From Rhodanobacter sp. (GTDB taxonomy: Bacteria > Pseudomonadota > Gammaproteobacteria > Xanthomonadales > Rhodanobacteraceae): DNA of 64,000 nucleotides. A program made the translations under genes and the position numbers. Each line of letters opens with the position of its first letter. Within the stretch, counting starts at the first letter, position 1. Shown here piece after piece: positions 28,687 through 37,929 of this stretch. Location of the stretch: positions 1-64,000 of the forward strand of contig DAIDKO010000096.1 of assembly GCA_027450005.1 (NCBI GenBank), given 5' to 3'. The notes beneath the pieces were generated by a model, which was not told the origin of the DNA, made no database searches, and saw only the letters and a list, made by a program, of their open reading frames with translations.

Positions 28687-29442
28687 TCAATCCGCCGCCT
28701 TCTTCGGCAGCAGCCAGCGCACCGCCAGGATGCCCAACTCATAGAGCAGGCACATCGGTATCGCCAGCAGGACCATCGAAGTGATATCCGGCGGCGTGAT
28801 CAGCGCGGCGACCGCAAAGGCGGCCACGATGGCGTAACGCCGCACGTTGCGCAGCTTGGCGATATCCACGATCCCCACCGCGGCAAGGATCACCACCGCC
28901 ACCGGAACCTCGAAGCACAACCCGAAAGCGAAGAACATCAGCATCACGAAATCGAGGTAGTGCGTGATGTCGGTCATCATCTCCACGCCCGCGGGGGTCA
29001 CCGCAGTAAGGAAGCGGAATGCTGCCGGCAACACCAGGAAGTACGCGAACGCGCAGCCGCAATAGAACAGCAGCAGGGAAGCGACCAGCAGCGGCCGCGC
29101 CAGACGCTTCTCGTGCTTGTACAAACCGGGGCTGATGAAGGCCCAGAGCTGGTAGAGGATCACCGGCATGCTGATGAACAGCGCGGCATAAAACGCGAGC
29201 TTCAGCGGCGTGATGAAGGGGCTGGCAACCTCGGTGGCGATCAGGTGCGCACCCTGCGGCAGCCGCGCCACCAGCGGCGCGGCCAGTTCCGAATACAACC
29301 GGTTGGCGAACGGCACCAGCGCGACCAGCACGAGCAGCACGCAGGCGACCGCCTTGAGCAGGCGCGAACGCAGCTCGATCAGGTGCGAAAACAAGCCCTG
29401 CTGCAGGTCGTCGCCAAGGTCATCGGGCTCAGTGGTCGCCAC
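28687..29442 (-). CDS. tatC: Sec-independent protein translocase TatC
   Basis: FSHLIELRSRLLKAVACVLLV...LWAFISPGLYKHEKR...FRFLTAVTPAGVEMMTDITHYLDFVMLMFFAFGLCFEVPV. Confidence 0.96.
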   Translation of the reverse strand: MATTEPDDLGDDLQQGLFSHLIELRSRLLKAVACVLLVLVALVPFANRLYSELAAPLVARLPQGAHLIATEVASPFITPLKLAFYAALFISMPVILYQLWAFISPGLYKHEKRLARPLLVASLLLFYCGCAFAYFLVLPAAFRFLTAVTPAGVEMMTDITHYLDFVMLMFFAFGLCFEVPVAVVILAAVGIVDIAKLRNVRRYAIVAAFAVAALITPPDITSMVLLAIPMCLLYELGILAVRWLLPKKAAD

Positions 29443-29839
29443 GCGTCGACTCCTCCGCGTCCCCGGTCGCCGGCGGGTCCGCCAGCGGCAGCGACGGCTG
29501 CGCTTCGGGCCGGATTTCCGCGGCGGCTGCCGCCGATGCGCCCGCGGACTTCAGCGCCTCCGCAGCGTCCTTCATAGGCTCGCGCACCTGCTGCAGGCTT
29601 TCCTTGAACTCGTCCTGCGCCGCCTCGGCACGCGCGGCGGCTTCGCGGGCCGCACGCCGGATCTCCTCCACCTCGAGTTCGCGCTCCACTTCGGCGCGCA
29701 CACTGTCCCAGCCGCTGCGCACGCGGCGCAGCAAGGCTCCCGCCGTGCGGGCCGCGCCGGGCAGCTTCTCCGGGCCAAGCACGATCAACGCGATCAGCGC
29801 GAGCAGCAGCAGCTTGCCGAAGCTGATCTCGATCATCAC
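29429..29839 (-). CDS. tatB: Sec-independent protein translocase TatB
   Basis: MIEISFGKLLLLALIALIVLGPEKLPGAARTAGALLRRVRSGWDSVRAEVERELEVEEIRRA. Confidence 0.95.
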   Translation of the reverse strand: MMIEISFGKLLLLALIALIVLGPEKLPGAARTAGALLRRVRSGWDSVRAEVERELEVEEIRRAAREAAARAEAAQDEFKESLQQVREPMKDAAEALKSAGASAAAAAEIRPEAQPSLPLADPPATGDAEESTRGDH

Positions 29840-29857
29840 CCAGACACCGAGCCGTGC

Positions 29858-30112
29858 TTACTTCGACTCGTGCGAGTCGCGCTGATCCTGCGTGCTGGCG
29901 CTCGCCGACGAAGCCGGCGGATCGGCACGCAGTTGCTCCTTCGCCTGCGACAAATCTCTCGGCTTCTCGTCCTCGTCGCCGTGCATGGCCTTCTTGAAGC
30001 CGCGCACGGCGTTGCCGAGATCCGAGCCGACGTTGCCGAGCTTCTTGGTACCGAAGATCAGCAGCACGATGACCAAGAGCAGGAGCCAGTGCCAAATGCT
30101 GTCAAAACCCAT
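29858..30112 (-). CDS. tatA: Sec-independent protein translocase TatA
   Basis: [49 protein letters not shown]. Confidence 0.96.
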   Translation of the reverse strand: MGFDSIWHWLLLLVIVLLIFGTKKLGNVGSDLGNAVRGFKKAMHGDEDEKPRDLSQAKEQLRADPPASSASASTQDQRDSHESK

Positions 30113-30181
30113 GATGTTCCTCGCGGCGCCCCGGGACGGAAACGGCTCCGCCCACGAACCGCCGATTTTCGCACAGGGCGG

Positions 30182-30877
30182 TTACCTCGAAGTGTACTCT
30201 TCCAGCGCGTCGCGGAACTTCACCACGGACGGTGGCACGTTGCTCACGCCGCCCTCGAAGATGCGCCGCGGCGTGATGCCGGGACCGTACACAGCTGCAT
30301 TGGCGTCGTAGTCGATCTTGAGCACTGAGCCGTCCAGCGCCACGCCAGCGAAAAGCCCGCGCGAGCGCGAGTAGGAATAGATCTCCGCCTTCAGCTGCTG
30401 GTCGGTGGCCGCCGCGGCGGTACGCCCCACCGGGCCGGCCGCGGCGCTGGCGTCGGCGCCGATGGTGAACTTGCCGTTGACGATGGAGTCCACGCCGCGC
30501 TGGGTACGGAACACCAGGATCACGTCGGTGGACGACACCCCGATCTGGAAGCCCACGCTGCCACCGCCGAAGGAGATGAAGCTCGGGTTGGACCAGGTGC
30601 CGTCCGGACGCTTCACCGAAATCAGCCCCTCGCCGCGGCGGCCGCCGAACACGAAGCCAACCTTCAGCACGTCGGGAATCACCGCGATCGCCTTCGCGTC
30701 CCGGAGCAGATCGCTGGGGATGGCCTTGTCCGGCGCCTGCTCGATCTCGTTGAGCACGCGCACCGCGTTCTGAGCACGCATCTCCGGCGTGCTGTCGTCG
30801 GCATGGGCGGCCATCGTTGGCAGCATAAGCGCCGCGCCGAGCAGCAGGAATCGATACAGAGATGTCTTCTTCAACAT
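30182..30877 (-). CDS. Secreted SYLF-domain lipid-binding protein (Ysc84-like)
   Basis: KAIAVIPDVLKVGFVFGGRRGEGLISVKRPDGTWSNPSFISFGGGSVGFQIGVSSTDVILVF. Confidence 0.9.
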   Translation of the reverse strand: MLKKTSLYRFLLLGAALMLPTMAAHADDSTPEMRAQNAVRVLNEIEQAPDKAIPSDLLRDAKAIAVIPDVLKVGFVFGGRRGEGLISVKRPDGTWSNPSFISFGGGSVGFQIGVSSTDVILVFRTQRGVDSIVNGKFTIGADASAAAGPVGRTAAAATDQQLKAEIYSYSRSRGLFAGVALDGSVLKIDYDANAAVYGPGITPRRIFEGGVSNVPPSVVKFRDALEEYTSR

Positions 30878-30962
30878 GGGCAGCTCCGTCGTTGAGTGGG
30901 GGCCATAGGATGGGGAATGGCAGTTATGGCAGACTCGCGGCAGTCTCTCCGCCAGCACCACG

Positions 30963-32006
30963 ATGCCTAGCCACGACCACTATACCGGCCCCGCAGGCCA
31001 CCACGATCCCGCCGCCACGGCATCCGTTCAGACAGGGGTATTGCTGGTGAACCTCGGCACGCCCGCCGCGCCCACGGCGAGAGCGCTGCGCCCCTGGCTC
31101 GCCGAATTCCTGTCCGACCGTCGCGTGATCGACTACCCGCGCTGGCTGTGGTGGCCGATCCTGCATGGCGTGATCCTGCGCGTGCGTCCGCGACGCTCCG
31201 CTCACGCCTATGCGCGCATCTGGGACGAGCAAGGCTCGCCGCTCCGCTGGCGCAGCGAGTCGCTGACGAAATTGCTGCAGGCCGAACTCGGTCCGGGAGT
31301 GCGCGCGGCACTGGCGATGCGCTACGGCGAGCCGACCGTGGCAGAGGTCATCGCGCAGCTGCAGCGCGTCGGCGTGCGCCGCCTGCTGGTGTTGCCGCTG
31401 TATCCCCAGTACTCCGCCACCTCCACCGGCTCGGTGATCGACGCCGTAGCCGACGCGATGAAGGTGTTGCGCTGGCCGCCGGAGCTGCGCATCGTCAACG
31501 ACTATCACGACGAACCGGGCCACATCGATGCGCTGGCCACCAGCATCGAAAGCTGGTGGGACAGGCATGGCCGTGGCGACAAGCTGCTGCTTTCCTTCCA
31601 TGGCATACCTGAGCGCTACGTGCGCCTCGGCGATCCGTACGCCGACCAGTGCCGCGCCACCGCGCGCCTGCTGCGCGAGCGGCTGCGGCTGGACGAATCG
31701 CAACTGGTGCTGAGCTTCCAGTCGCGGGTCGGTCGCGAACGCTGGCTGGAACCCTATACCGACGCCACCGTGCGCCGCCTGGCCGGCGATGGCGTGAAGC
31801 GGCTGGACGTGGCCTGCCCCGGCTTTGCGGTGGATTGCCTGGAAACGCTGGAAGAAATCGCACTGCAGAACCGTGAGTTCTTCATCGCCGCCGGCGGCGA
31901 GGACCTGCGCTACATCCCGGCGCTCAATGACGGCCCCGAACAGGTGCGCAGCCTAGCCACGCTGGCACGCCGCCAGCTGAGTGGCTGGCCCGGCTTCGAC
32001 ACGTGA
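30963..32006 (+). CDS. hemH: Ferrochelatase
   Basis: TGVLLVNLGTPAAPTARALRPWLAEFLSDRRVID, LPLYPQYSATSTGSVIDAV, LLSFHGIPERYV, FQSRVGRERWLEPYTD. Confidence 0.96.
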   Translation: MPSHDHYTGPAGHHDPAATASVQTGVLLVNLGTPAAPTARALRPWLAEFLSDRRVIDYPRWLWWPILHGVILRVRPRRSAHAYARIWDEQGSPLRWRSESLTKLLQAELGPGVRAALAMRYGEPTVAEVIAQLQRVGVRRLLVLPLYPQYSATSTGSVIDAVADAMKVLRWPPELRIVNDYHDEPGHIDALATSIESWWDRHGRGDKLLLSFHGIPERYVRLGDPYADQCRATARLLRERLRLDESQLVLSFQSRVGRERWLEPYTDATVRRLAGDGVKRLDVACPGFAVDCLETLEEIALQNREFFIAAGGEDLRYIPALNDGPEQVRSLATLARRQLSGWPGFDT

Positions 32007-32854
32007 GCGGTCCACGCATACGGCACCTCTCGCTGCCACAACTTACGCTCGCCGCGCTGGAATGGGGCGAGCCGGACGCCCCGCCGCTGCTCGCGCTGCA
32101 CGGCTGGCTGGACAACGCCGCCAGTTTCGCCACGCTGGCCCCGCTGCTCGCTCGGCAGAGCCGAGTGATCGCGCTGGACCTGCCCGGGCACGGCCACTCA
32201 AACCACCTGCCGGCCGGCGCCAATTATCACCCCATCGAACAGGCACGCACCGTGCTGGCCGCGCTCGATACGCTGGAACTGCCGCGCTGCCGCATGCTGG
32301 GCCATTCGCTGGGCGCCGGCATTGCGTCGCTGGTCGCGGCGGCCGCGCCAGCGCGCATCGAGCACCTGCATCTGATCGAAGGGCTGGGCCCGCTGGGCGA
32401 CGATGGCACGCACACGCTGCAGCGCTATCGCGATGCGCTGGCCGCGCCGCCGGCCAGCGGCAAGACGCTGCGCGTTTTCCGCAGCATCGACCAAGCTGCC
32501 AGTGCCCGGGCCATCGCCAGCGGCCTCCCCGCCGAGCTCGCGCGCCCGATCATCGAACGCGGTCTGTGCAAAACCGATGGCGGCTGGCAATGGCGCAGCG
32601 ACCCCCGCCTCGTACGCCCCACCGCGGTGCGGTTGGCCGAAACGCAGATCCGCGCCCTGCTGGCAGGCATCGAAGCACCGACCTCCCTGCTGCTTTCGCA
32701 ACCCGCCACGCCCTACCTGCCCACGCCGCAGATGCAGGCACGTGCCACCTGCGTGCCTCGCATCACCGTCGAGCACCTGGCCGGTGGCCACCACCTGCAG
32801 CTCGAGCATCCGCAGGCGGTGGCGCAATGGATGCTGCGCCACGCAGCGGGCTGA
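32003..32854 (+). CDS. Alpha/beta hydrolase
   Basis: LALHGWLDNAASFATLAPLL, RMLGHSLGAGIASLVAA; 4-nt overlap with hemH. Confidence 0.9.
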   Translation: MSGPRIRHLSLPQLTLAALEWGEPDAPPLLALHGWLDNAASFATLAPLLARQSRVIALDLPGHGHSNHLPAGANYHPIEQARTVLAALDTLELPRCRMLGHSLGAGIASLVAAAAPARIEHLHLIEGLGPLGDDGTHTLQRYRDALAAPPASGKTLRVFRSIDQAASARAIASGLPAELARPIIERGLCKTDGGWQWRSDPRLVRPTAVRLAETQIRALLAGIEAPTSLLLSQPATPYLPTPQMQARATCVPRITVEHLAGGHHLQLEHPQAVAQWMLRHAAG

Positions 32855-32878
32855 CCTTGCCGCGCCGGCAGGTCAGCC
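32849..32878. terminator. Convergent hairpin spanning both stop codons
   Basis: GGCTGACCTTGCCG-CGC-CGGCAGGTCAGCC (one bulged T); TGA 32852-32854 and TCA 32873-32875 lie in opposite arms. Confidence 0.5.
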
Positions 32879-34078
32879 GGAAATCGCCAGCCGCTCCGAG
32901 CGGTACATCTGCACCGTGACGCCGATCGCGACCGCTGCCGCCGACAGCGTGCCAGCGAGGCACAGCCCAAGCTGCGCGGCGCCGACGCCGTCGCCGCGCA
33001 GCTGCCGCATGATGCCGAGGTTCTGGCCCAGCAGTGGCACCGCATACATCCAGGCCCGCGCCTTGATCGGCAGGAAGGCCAGCAAGGCGCTCGGGATCAG
33101 CGGCACCATCATCAGCAGCGAAACGTAGGTCTGCGCCTCACGGTAGCTCTTGGCGAACGCCGCGACCAGGGTCTGCAGCGAAGCCAGCAGCAGCACCAGC
33201 GGCAGCATCAGCAAGAGGACGATGCCAGCGAAGCGCCAGCCCAGGTCCAGCTCCATGCCCAGCTTCTCGGCAGGAATCAGGTGCCCCACCACCGCGAATG
33301 CGAGCAGGGTGATCGCGAGGCTGGCCAGCGAGAACAGGCAGATCGCCGCGAGCTTGCCGAACAGGATCTTCCATCGCGCCACCGGGTTGGCGAACAGCGG
33401 CTCCAGCGACTGCCGCTCGCGCTCGCCGGCGGTGAGGTCGATGGCGAGGTACATGCCGCCCATGAAGAGGGTGATCACGAAGAAGTACGGCAGGATCGCA
33501 AACAGCAGTGCCGCGCGCGACTGCGGAGTAGCCTGATCTCGCTTGGCCACCTGCACCGGCCAGGCCGTACCCGGCGACAGGCCGCGCGCCACCAGCCGCA
33601 TCGCGCCCTGCTGCCGGGCGTAGGCCTCCACCAGCTTCTGCACGCGCTCCACCGCGCTGCTGGTGTCTTGCCGCGAGGAGTCGTAGAACATCTCCACCTG
33701 CACCGGCTCGCCCTGGCGCCAGGCCTTGCCGTAGCCGGCGCCGATGCGCAGCACCACGTCGGCATCCTGCTTGCGCACTGCCGTGCCGGGGTCGGCCACC
33801 GGCGCGTCAGGCACGATGCCTCCTTCCTCCAGCGCATCGAGCAGATGGGGTGCATACTGCGCGCCGATTACCGGTACGTGCAATGGCTTGTCGGCCTTGT
33901 CTAACTGCTGGTTGATCTGCACGTTGACCAGCATGACGAACAGCAGCGGCCCCAGCAGCGGACCGGTAAAGAATGCGCTTAGCAAGGTGCGGCGGTCACG
34001 CAGGTTTTCGCGTACTTCCTTGAGGAACACGGTGAACGCGGCGCTGCGGCGAAGGTTTTTCGTGATGACGGCGTTCAT
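32873..34078 (-). CDS. ABC transporter permease (NatB/ABC-2 type)
   Basis: TVFLKEVRENLRDRRTLLSAFFTGPLLGPLL; ILPYFFVITLFMGGMYLAIDLTAGERERQSLEPLFANPVARWKILFGK; multiple TMs. Confidence 0.92.
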   Translation of the reverse strand: MNAVITKNLRRSAAFTVFLKEVRENLRDRRTLLSAFFTGPLLGPLLFVMLVNVQINQQLDKADKPLHVPVIGAQYAPHLLDALEEGGIVPDAPVADPGTAVRKQDADVVLRIGAGYGKAWRQGEPVQVEMFYDSSRQDTSSAVERVQKLVEAYARQQGAMRLVARGLSPGTAWPVQVAKRDQATPQSRAALLFAILPYFFVITLFMGGMYLAIDLTAGERERQSLEPLFANPVARWKILFGKLAAICLFSLASLAITLLAFAVVGHLIPAEKLGMELDLGWRFAGIVLLLMLPLVLLLASLQTLVAAFAKSYREAQTYVSLLMMVPLIPSALLAFLPIKARAWMYAVPLLGQNLGIMRQLRGDGVGAAQLGLCLAGTLSAAAVAIGVTVQMYRSERLAISG

Positions 34079-34809
34079 GCGGCAAGTCCCTCGTCGGTTC
34101 CGATGACTTTCACGAACGCCTCCTCCAGGTTGGCCTCGCCGGTTTGCACGCGCAGCGCGTCGGGTGTTGCGTCGGCCACCACGCGGCCGTGTGCGATCAC
34201 CACGATGCGGTCACACAGCGCCGCCACCTCCTGCATGATGTGGCTGGAGAACAGCACGCAGCGACCCTCCGCCTTCAACTGTTGCATGAAGCGCCGCAGG
34301 CCACGCGTAGCCATCACGTCGAGTCCGTTGGTGGGCTCGTCCAGGATCACGTTGCGCGGATCGTGGATCAGCGCGCGGGCGATGGCGGTCTTCACGCGCT
34401 GGCCCTGCGAGAAACCTTCGGTCCGGCGATCGAGGATGTCGCGCATCTCCAGCGCATCGACCAGCGCGTCGTGCCGGGCCCACAGCATGGCTTCGTCGAG
34501 GCCATGCAGGCGCGCGAAGTATTCGATGTTCTCGCGCGCGGTGAGCCGCTTGTATAGGCCGCGCGCGTCCGGCAGTACCCCCAGCGCACGACGGACGCTG
34601 AGCGGATCGGTGGCGGCATCCACGCCATCCACCAGCACTTGGCCGCAGTCGGGTTTCATCAAGGTGTAGAGCATGCGCAGCGTGGTGGTCTTACCTGCCC
34701 CGTTGGGACCGAGCAGGCCGGTGATTTCGCCGTCGCGCGCGCTGAAACCGACGCCGTCCACCGCCTTCACTGCGCCGAAGGCCTTATGCAGGTTCCTGAC
34801 TTCGATCAC
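34075..34809 (-). CDS. ABC transporter ATP-binding protein (NatA-like)
   Basis: GTG start: VIEVRNLHKAFGAVKAVDGVGFSARDGEITGLLGPNGAGKTTTLRML (Walker A), FSQGQRVKTAIARALIHDPRNVILDEPTNGLD. Confidence 0.94.
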   Translation of the reverse strand: MIEVRNLHKAFGAVKAVDGVGFSARDGEITGLLGPNGAGKTTTLRMLYTLMKPDCGQVLVDGVDAATDPLSVRRALGVLPDARGLYKRLTARENIEYFARLHGLDEAMLWARHDALVDALEMRDILDRRTEGFSQGQRVKTAIARALIHDPRNVILDEPTNGLDVMATRGLRRFMQQLKAEGRCVLFSSHIMQEVAALCDRIVVIAHGRVVADATPDALRVQTGEANLEEAFVKVIGTDEGLAA

Positions 34810-34979
34810 GGCAGGCCACTCCAGTTGAGGCACATCCCATGGCCGACTACGCACATCGACAACATGGCCAGCAGCACCAGCACAATCACGGCGAGCACGT
34901 GCGGCGGCGCGGGCGCGGCCGCCGCAAGCAGCACGGCTGCCCATGGCATCGGCTTTGCCAGCAGGTAAGGCCTGTTCAT
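34806..34979 (-). CDS. 57-aa hydrophobic membrane protein, unknown function
   Basis: MNRPYLLAKPMPWAAVLLAAAAPAPPHVLAVIVLVLLAMLSMCVVGHGMCLNWSGLP; its ATG overlaps the upstream stop and its stop overlaps the NatA GTG (GTGA). Confidence 0.65.
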   Translation of the reverse strand: MNRPYLLAKPMPWAAVLLAAAAPAPPHVLAVIVLVLLAMLSMCVVGHGMCLNWSGLP

Positions 34980-36547
34980 GGCGTGGCTCCGTTGAAGTCG
35001 ATGAAGAAGGGCGTGTCGTGGAGGCGGTCGAGGCAGCTCGCATCCATGGTTTTCGGGTCGAGCTTTTCGACGAAGTGCTGCACCAGTTGCGGCCCGCATC
35101 CTGCCGATAGCACGCCGTGGCCCTGGCCCTTGAACACCAGCACCCGCGCGTCCGGCAGGTATTTCGCCACTTCCTCGGCATAGCGCGGGGGCGTGACCGG
35201 ATCGTACTGGCCGGCCAGCAAAAGCACGGGCTTGTCGATCTTCAGCGGCTGACGGAAGTCCGCGGGACGGGTACCCTTCGGCCATGCGGAACAGATCGCC
35301 TTGTAAGCGTCGATCATGTGCGTGCCGAGCAGGGTACCGGCGTCCTGCGGGCGCGCGGTAAGCAGGTCGGCGTCCTCGCTGCAGATCACCGAATAGGACA
35401 TGCCACTGCCGGCAAGGTCGGCCATGTCCACGGTGAGCAGCTTCGCCTGCCCGAGCAACGGTCCGACGTCGCCATGCGCAGCCGCGTCGATGGACAGCGG
35501 CAGCAGGGCGGCCGTGACCGGCGAATAGGCGAACATCCGCACCACGCCGACCAGCGAATCTTCGCTGAGCACGCGCTGCACCGTGCGGTAGCTTTGCGGG
35601 TCGCGGAAGCTGACCGGATGCGGGTTCGCGCGCAACGCATCGCGCAGCTGGATCAAGGTCTGGTACGGATTGCCGAAGCGCTGCTTGCAGGCCGCATCGG
35701 CGTCGCAACGCGCGAACTGGGCTTTCAGCGCATCATCGAGGTTCTGCGCGAAGTCCTCGCCCAGTACGACGTCGTTCGGCACCGTGCTGTCCAGCACGAT
35801 GCTGCGTACCGCGTCGGGGTAGCGCATCGCGTATTGCTGTGCCACGCGCGTGCCGTAGGAGACGCCGACCAGGTCGAACTGCGGCACGCCCAGCGCCTTA
35901 CGTACGTCGTCCAGGTCCTGCACCGCGTCGGTGGTGGTGTAGTAGCGCGGATCAGCATGCGACTGCACCTGCTTCAGGCAGTCGGCGGCCGCGGCGCGCA
36001 GCTTGGCCGGGTCGAAGCCGGTGTCATCGTCCGCCGAGGCCTTACCCCCGGCCTTGCAGTCCAGCGCATTCGACCCACCAACACCGCGCTGGTCGACCAG
36101 CAGGATGTCGCGATGGGCGCGCAGCGGCGCCAGCATGGCGCCGATCTGGCCGGCATACTCAGTGGCCGCCTGCCCCGGGCCGCCGGCGAGGAAGGCGAGC
36201 ATGTCCGGCCTGGCCACCTGCGCGCCGGAACGCAGTACCGCGAGCTTCAACGGGATCTTGCGGCCCTGCGGATCGGCGCGGTTCTCCGGCACGGTCAACG
36301 AGCCGCACCACGCCGCCGTGCTCAGGCCGCTATTCGGCTGGCCAAGTTCGCAGGCGGTGAGCGTTAGCCTACCCAGCCGCCAGGTGCGCGCAGGCGCGGG
36401 CTTCACACGGACCGGTGCGGAGGCCCCGCTTCGCGCCGGCGCCGTTGGCTGGTGACGAGGCGACGGCCGCCCTGCGAGGGTCGCTGCGATGACCGCTGCG
36501 GTCAGCGCAACGATCATGCCCATGCGCTTCCTCCGTTTCATGCTCAT
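34976..36547 (-). CDS. Secreted/anchored alpha/beta hydrolase with TAP-like C-terminus
   Basis: DMLAFLAGGPGQAATEYAGQIGAMLAPLRAHRDILLVDQRGVGGSNALDCK, FDLVGVSYGTRVAQQYAMRYP, PVLLLAGQYDPVTPPRYAEEVAKYLPDARVLVFKGQGHG. Confidence 0.92.
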   Translation of the reverse strand: MSMKRRKRMGMIVALTAAVIAATLAGRPSPRHQPTAPARSGASAPVRVKPAPARTWRLGRLTLTACELGQPNSGLSTAAWCGSLTVPENRADPQGRKIPLKLAVLRSGAQVARPDMLAFLAGGPGQAATEYAGQIGAMLAPLRAHRDILLVDQRGVGGSNALDCKAGGKASADDDTGFDPAKLRAAAADCLKQVQSHADPRYYTTTDAVQDLDDVRKALGVPQFDLVGVSYGTRVAQQYAMRYPDAVRSIVLDSTVPNDVVLGEDFAQNLDDALKAQFARCDADAACKQRFGNPYQTLIQLRDALRANPHPVSFRDPQSYRTVQRVLSEDSLVGVVRMFAYSPVTAALLPLSIDAAAHGDVGPLLGQAKLLTVDMADLAGSGMSYSVICSEDADLLTARPQDAGTLLGTHMIDAYKAICSAWPKGTRPADFRQPLKIDKPVLLLAGQYDPVTPPRYAEEVAKYLPDARVLVFKGQGHGVLSAGCGPQLVQHFVEKLDPKTMDASCLDRLHDTPFFIDFNGATP

Positions 36548-36744
36548 GCATCGCCTCCTGGTTCGAAGATGGATTCGATCGGACGTCCAAACAACTTGGC
36601 GATCTTGAAGGCCAGCGGCAGGCTGGGGTCGTACTTGCCGGTCTCGATGGCGTTAATCGTCTGCCGCGACACCTCGAGCCGCTCGGCGAGGTCTGCCTGT
36701 GACCAACCCTGCCTGCTACGCAGTTCGCGCACGTGGTTGTTCAT
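36544..36744 (-). CDS. Small XRE-family HTH regulator (66 aa)
   Basis: MNNHVRELRSRQGWSQADLAERLEVSRQTINAIETGKYDPSLPLAFKIAKLFGRPIESIFEPGGDA. Confidence 0.95.
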   Translation of the reverse strand: MNNHVRELRSRQGWSQADLAERLEVSRQTINAIETGKYDPSLPLAFKIAKLFGRPIESIFEPGGDA

Positions 36745-36760
36745 GCGTTGCGCCAGCCAC

Positions 36761-37363
36761 TCACGTCGCGTTCCCCGACCTGCGTCGATGAAGGATCGTC
36801 ATCAGCACGGCGCCGACCGCCAGCGATGTCGTGAGGCCGATGAGCAGACCGCGCTGCCAGTCGCTCAACACGTGCCAGCCCAGCAGCAGAATCAACCCGA
36901 ATACCGCAGCGGCGATACCTATCTGCCAGCGACGCGACAAGCCATCGTCGCAGGCCGCGATCCAATCGCCGCCGTAACGCCGAGCCGCCCAACCGCGGCC
37001 CAGCGCATGCAGCACCACCATCATCGGCCAGACGCCGAGGAGCACCGAGCCATCCAGTCGGATCACTTTGGCAGCCACCAGGAAGCCGCCGACCAGGCAC
37101 AGCGTACCCACCACCGTGCCAGCGAGGGCCAGGCCGATCAGGTTCGTGCGCTGCTCCAGTTCATAGCTGCCCATCACCAGCCGGAACATCGCGCGGGTTA
37201 CCAGCAGCACCGGCGCGACCGGCAACAGGGCCAGTGCGGCACGCGCCCACATGCTCTGCATATGCCCAACCATTGGCCAGACCAGCAGCATGATCAGGAT
37301 GCAGGCCAGCATCGGCGGCCAGAACTCGCGCGCATAGCGACGCTGGTTTGCGTTCATCGACAT
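36761..37363 (-). CDS. Multi-pass membrane protein of the XRE operon
   Basis: MSMNANQRRYAREFWPPMLACILIMLLVWPMVGHMQ... several hydrophobic segments; ATG 37363 preceded by CGGGAGAAGG. Confidence 0.82.
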   Translation of the reverse strand: MSMNANQRRYAREFWPPMLACILIMLLVWPMVGHMQSMWARAALALLPVAPVLLVTRAMFRLVMGSYELEQRTNLIGLALAGTVVGTLCLVGGFLVAAKVIRLDGSVLLGVWPMMVVLHALGRGWAARRYGGDWIAACDDGLSRRWQIGIAAAVFGLILLLGWHVLSDWQRGLLIGLTTSLAVGAVLMTILHRRRSGNAT

Positions 37364-37380
37364 GAGTGCCTTCTCCCGAT

Positions 37381-37398
37381 TGTAAAGCAAACTTTACA
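37381..37398. promoter_or_regulatory. Candidate XRE operator 1
   Basis: TGTAAAG-CAAA-CTTTACA, perfect 7-4-7 inverted repeat just upstream of the operon's first gene. Confidence 0.65.
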
Positions 37399-37426
37399 TT
37401 GGAGGCTAAAACCGGAGCCCCTGGAA

Positions 37427-37444
37427 TGTCAAGTACACTTGACA
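37427..37444. promoter_or_regulatory. Candidate XRE operator 2
   Basis: TGTCAAGT-AC-ACTTGACA, perfect 8-2-8 inverted repeat; same TGT[A/C]AAGnnnnCTT[T/G]ACA framework as operator 1. Confidence 0.6.
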
Positions 37445-37929
37445 AACGGACTAACCGATACGGGTAAAGCCACGTCAAAGTTGTGACGGTAGGTCATTTT
37501 TCGACGCTACAGGGCAGCTAACGCGTCCCGTAGGCACCTCCAGCGGCCATTTGGCGGGACTTTGACCATGTAATAACGAGTGTCTCGACCGACGGGTGCA
37601 CAGGTGCTGTCGACGCTATCGACAATGTACTATATTCATGTAAATTATAGTTTTAAGATGCAAATCAACAAAAATACATTCAATATGACCCGTAAGTAGC
37701 GCCGTAATTGCAATCCATTGGTCGTCGAACATCTGACGCCAAGTCGAAAAGTCCGCATCATCGCCGGTTGCAACGAGACCTGGAGCACGTCTTGGCCTGT
37801 TAGTTGCTTGGCGCTGCCTCGAACGGCTCGCCGCGTCGCCTGATGGACGGCTAATGCGCGGATTCGCGAAGGAACACCAGCAAGCCGTGCTCGCTTACAT
37901 CACTGTCCCGGAAGTCCAAAGGAAAGATC

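Noticed and set aside
37490-37929. Invertible fim-type promoter switch
   Set aside because: No pair of flanking inverted repeats and no adjacent tyrosine recombinase seen
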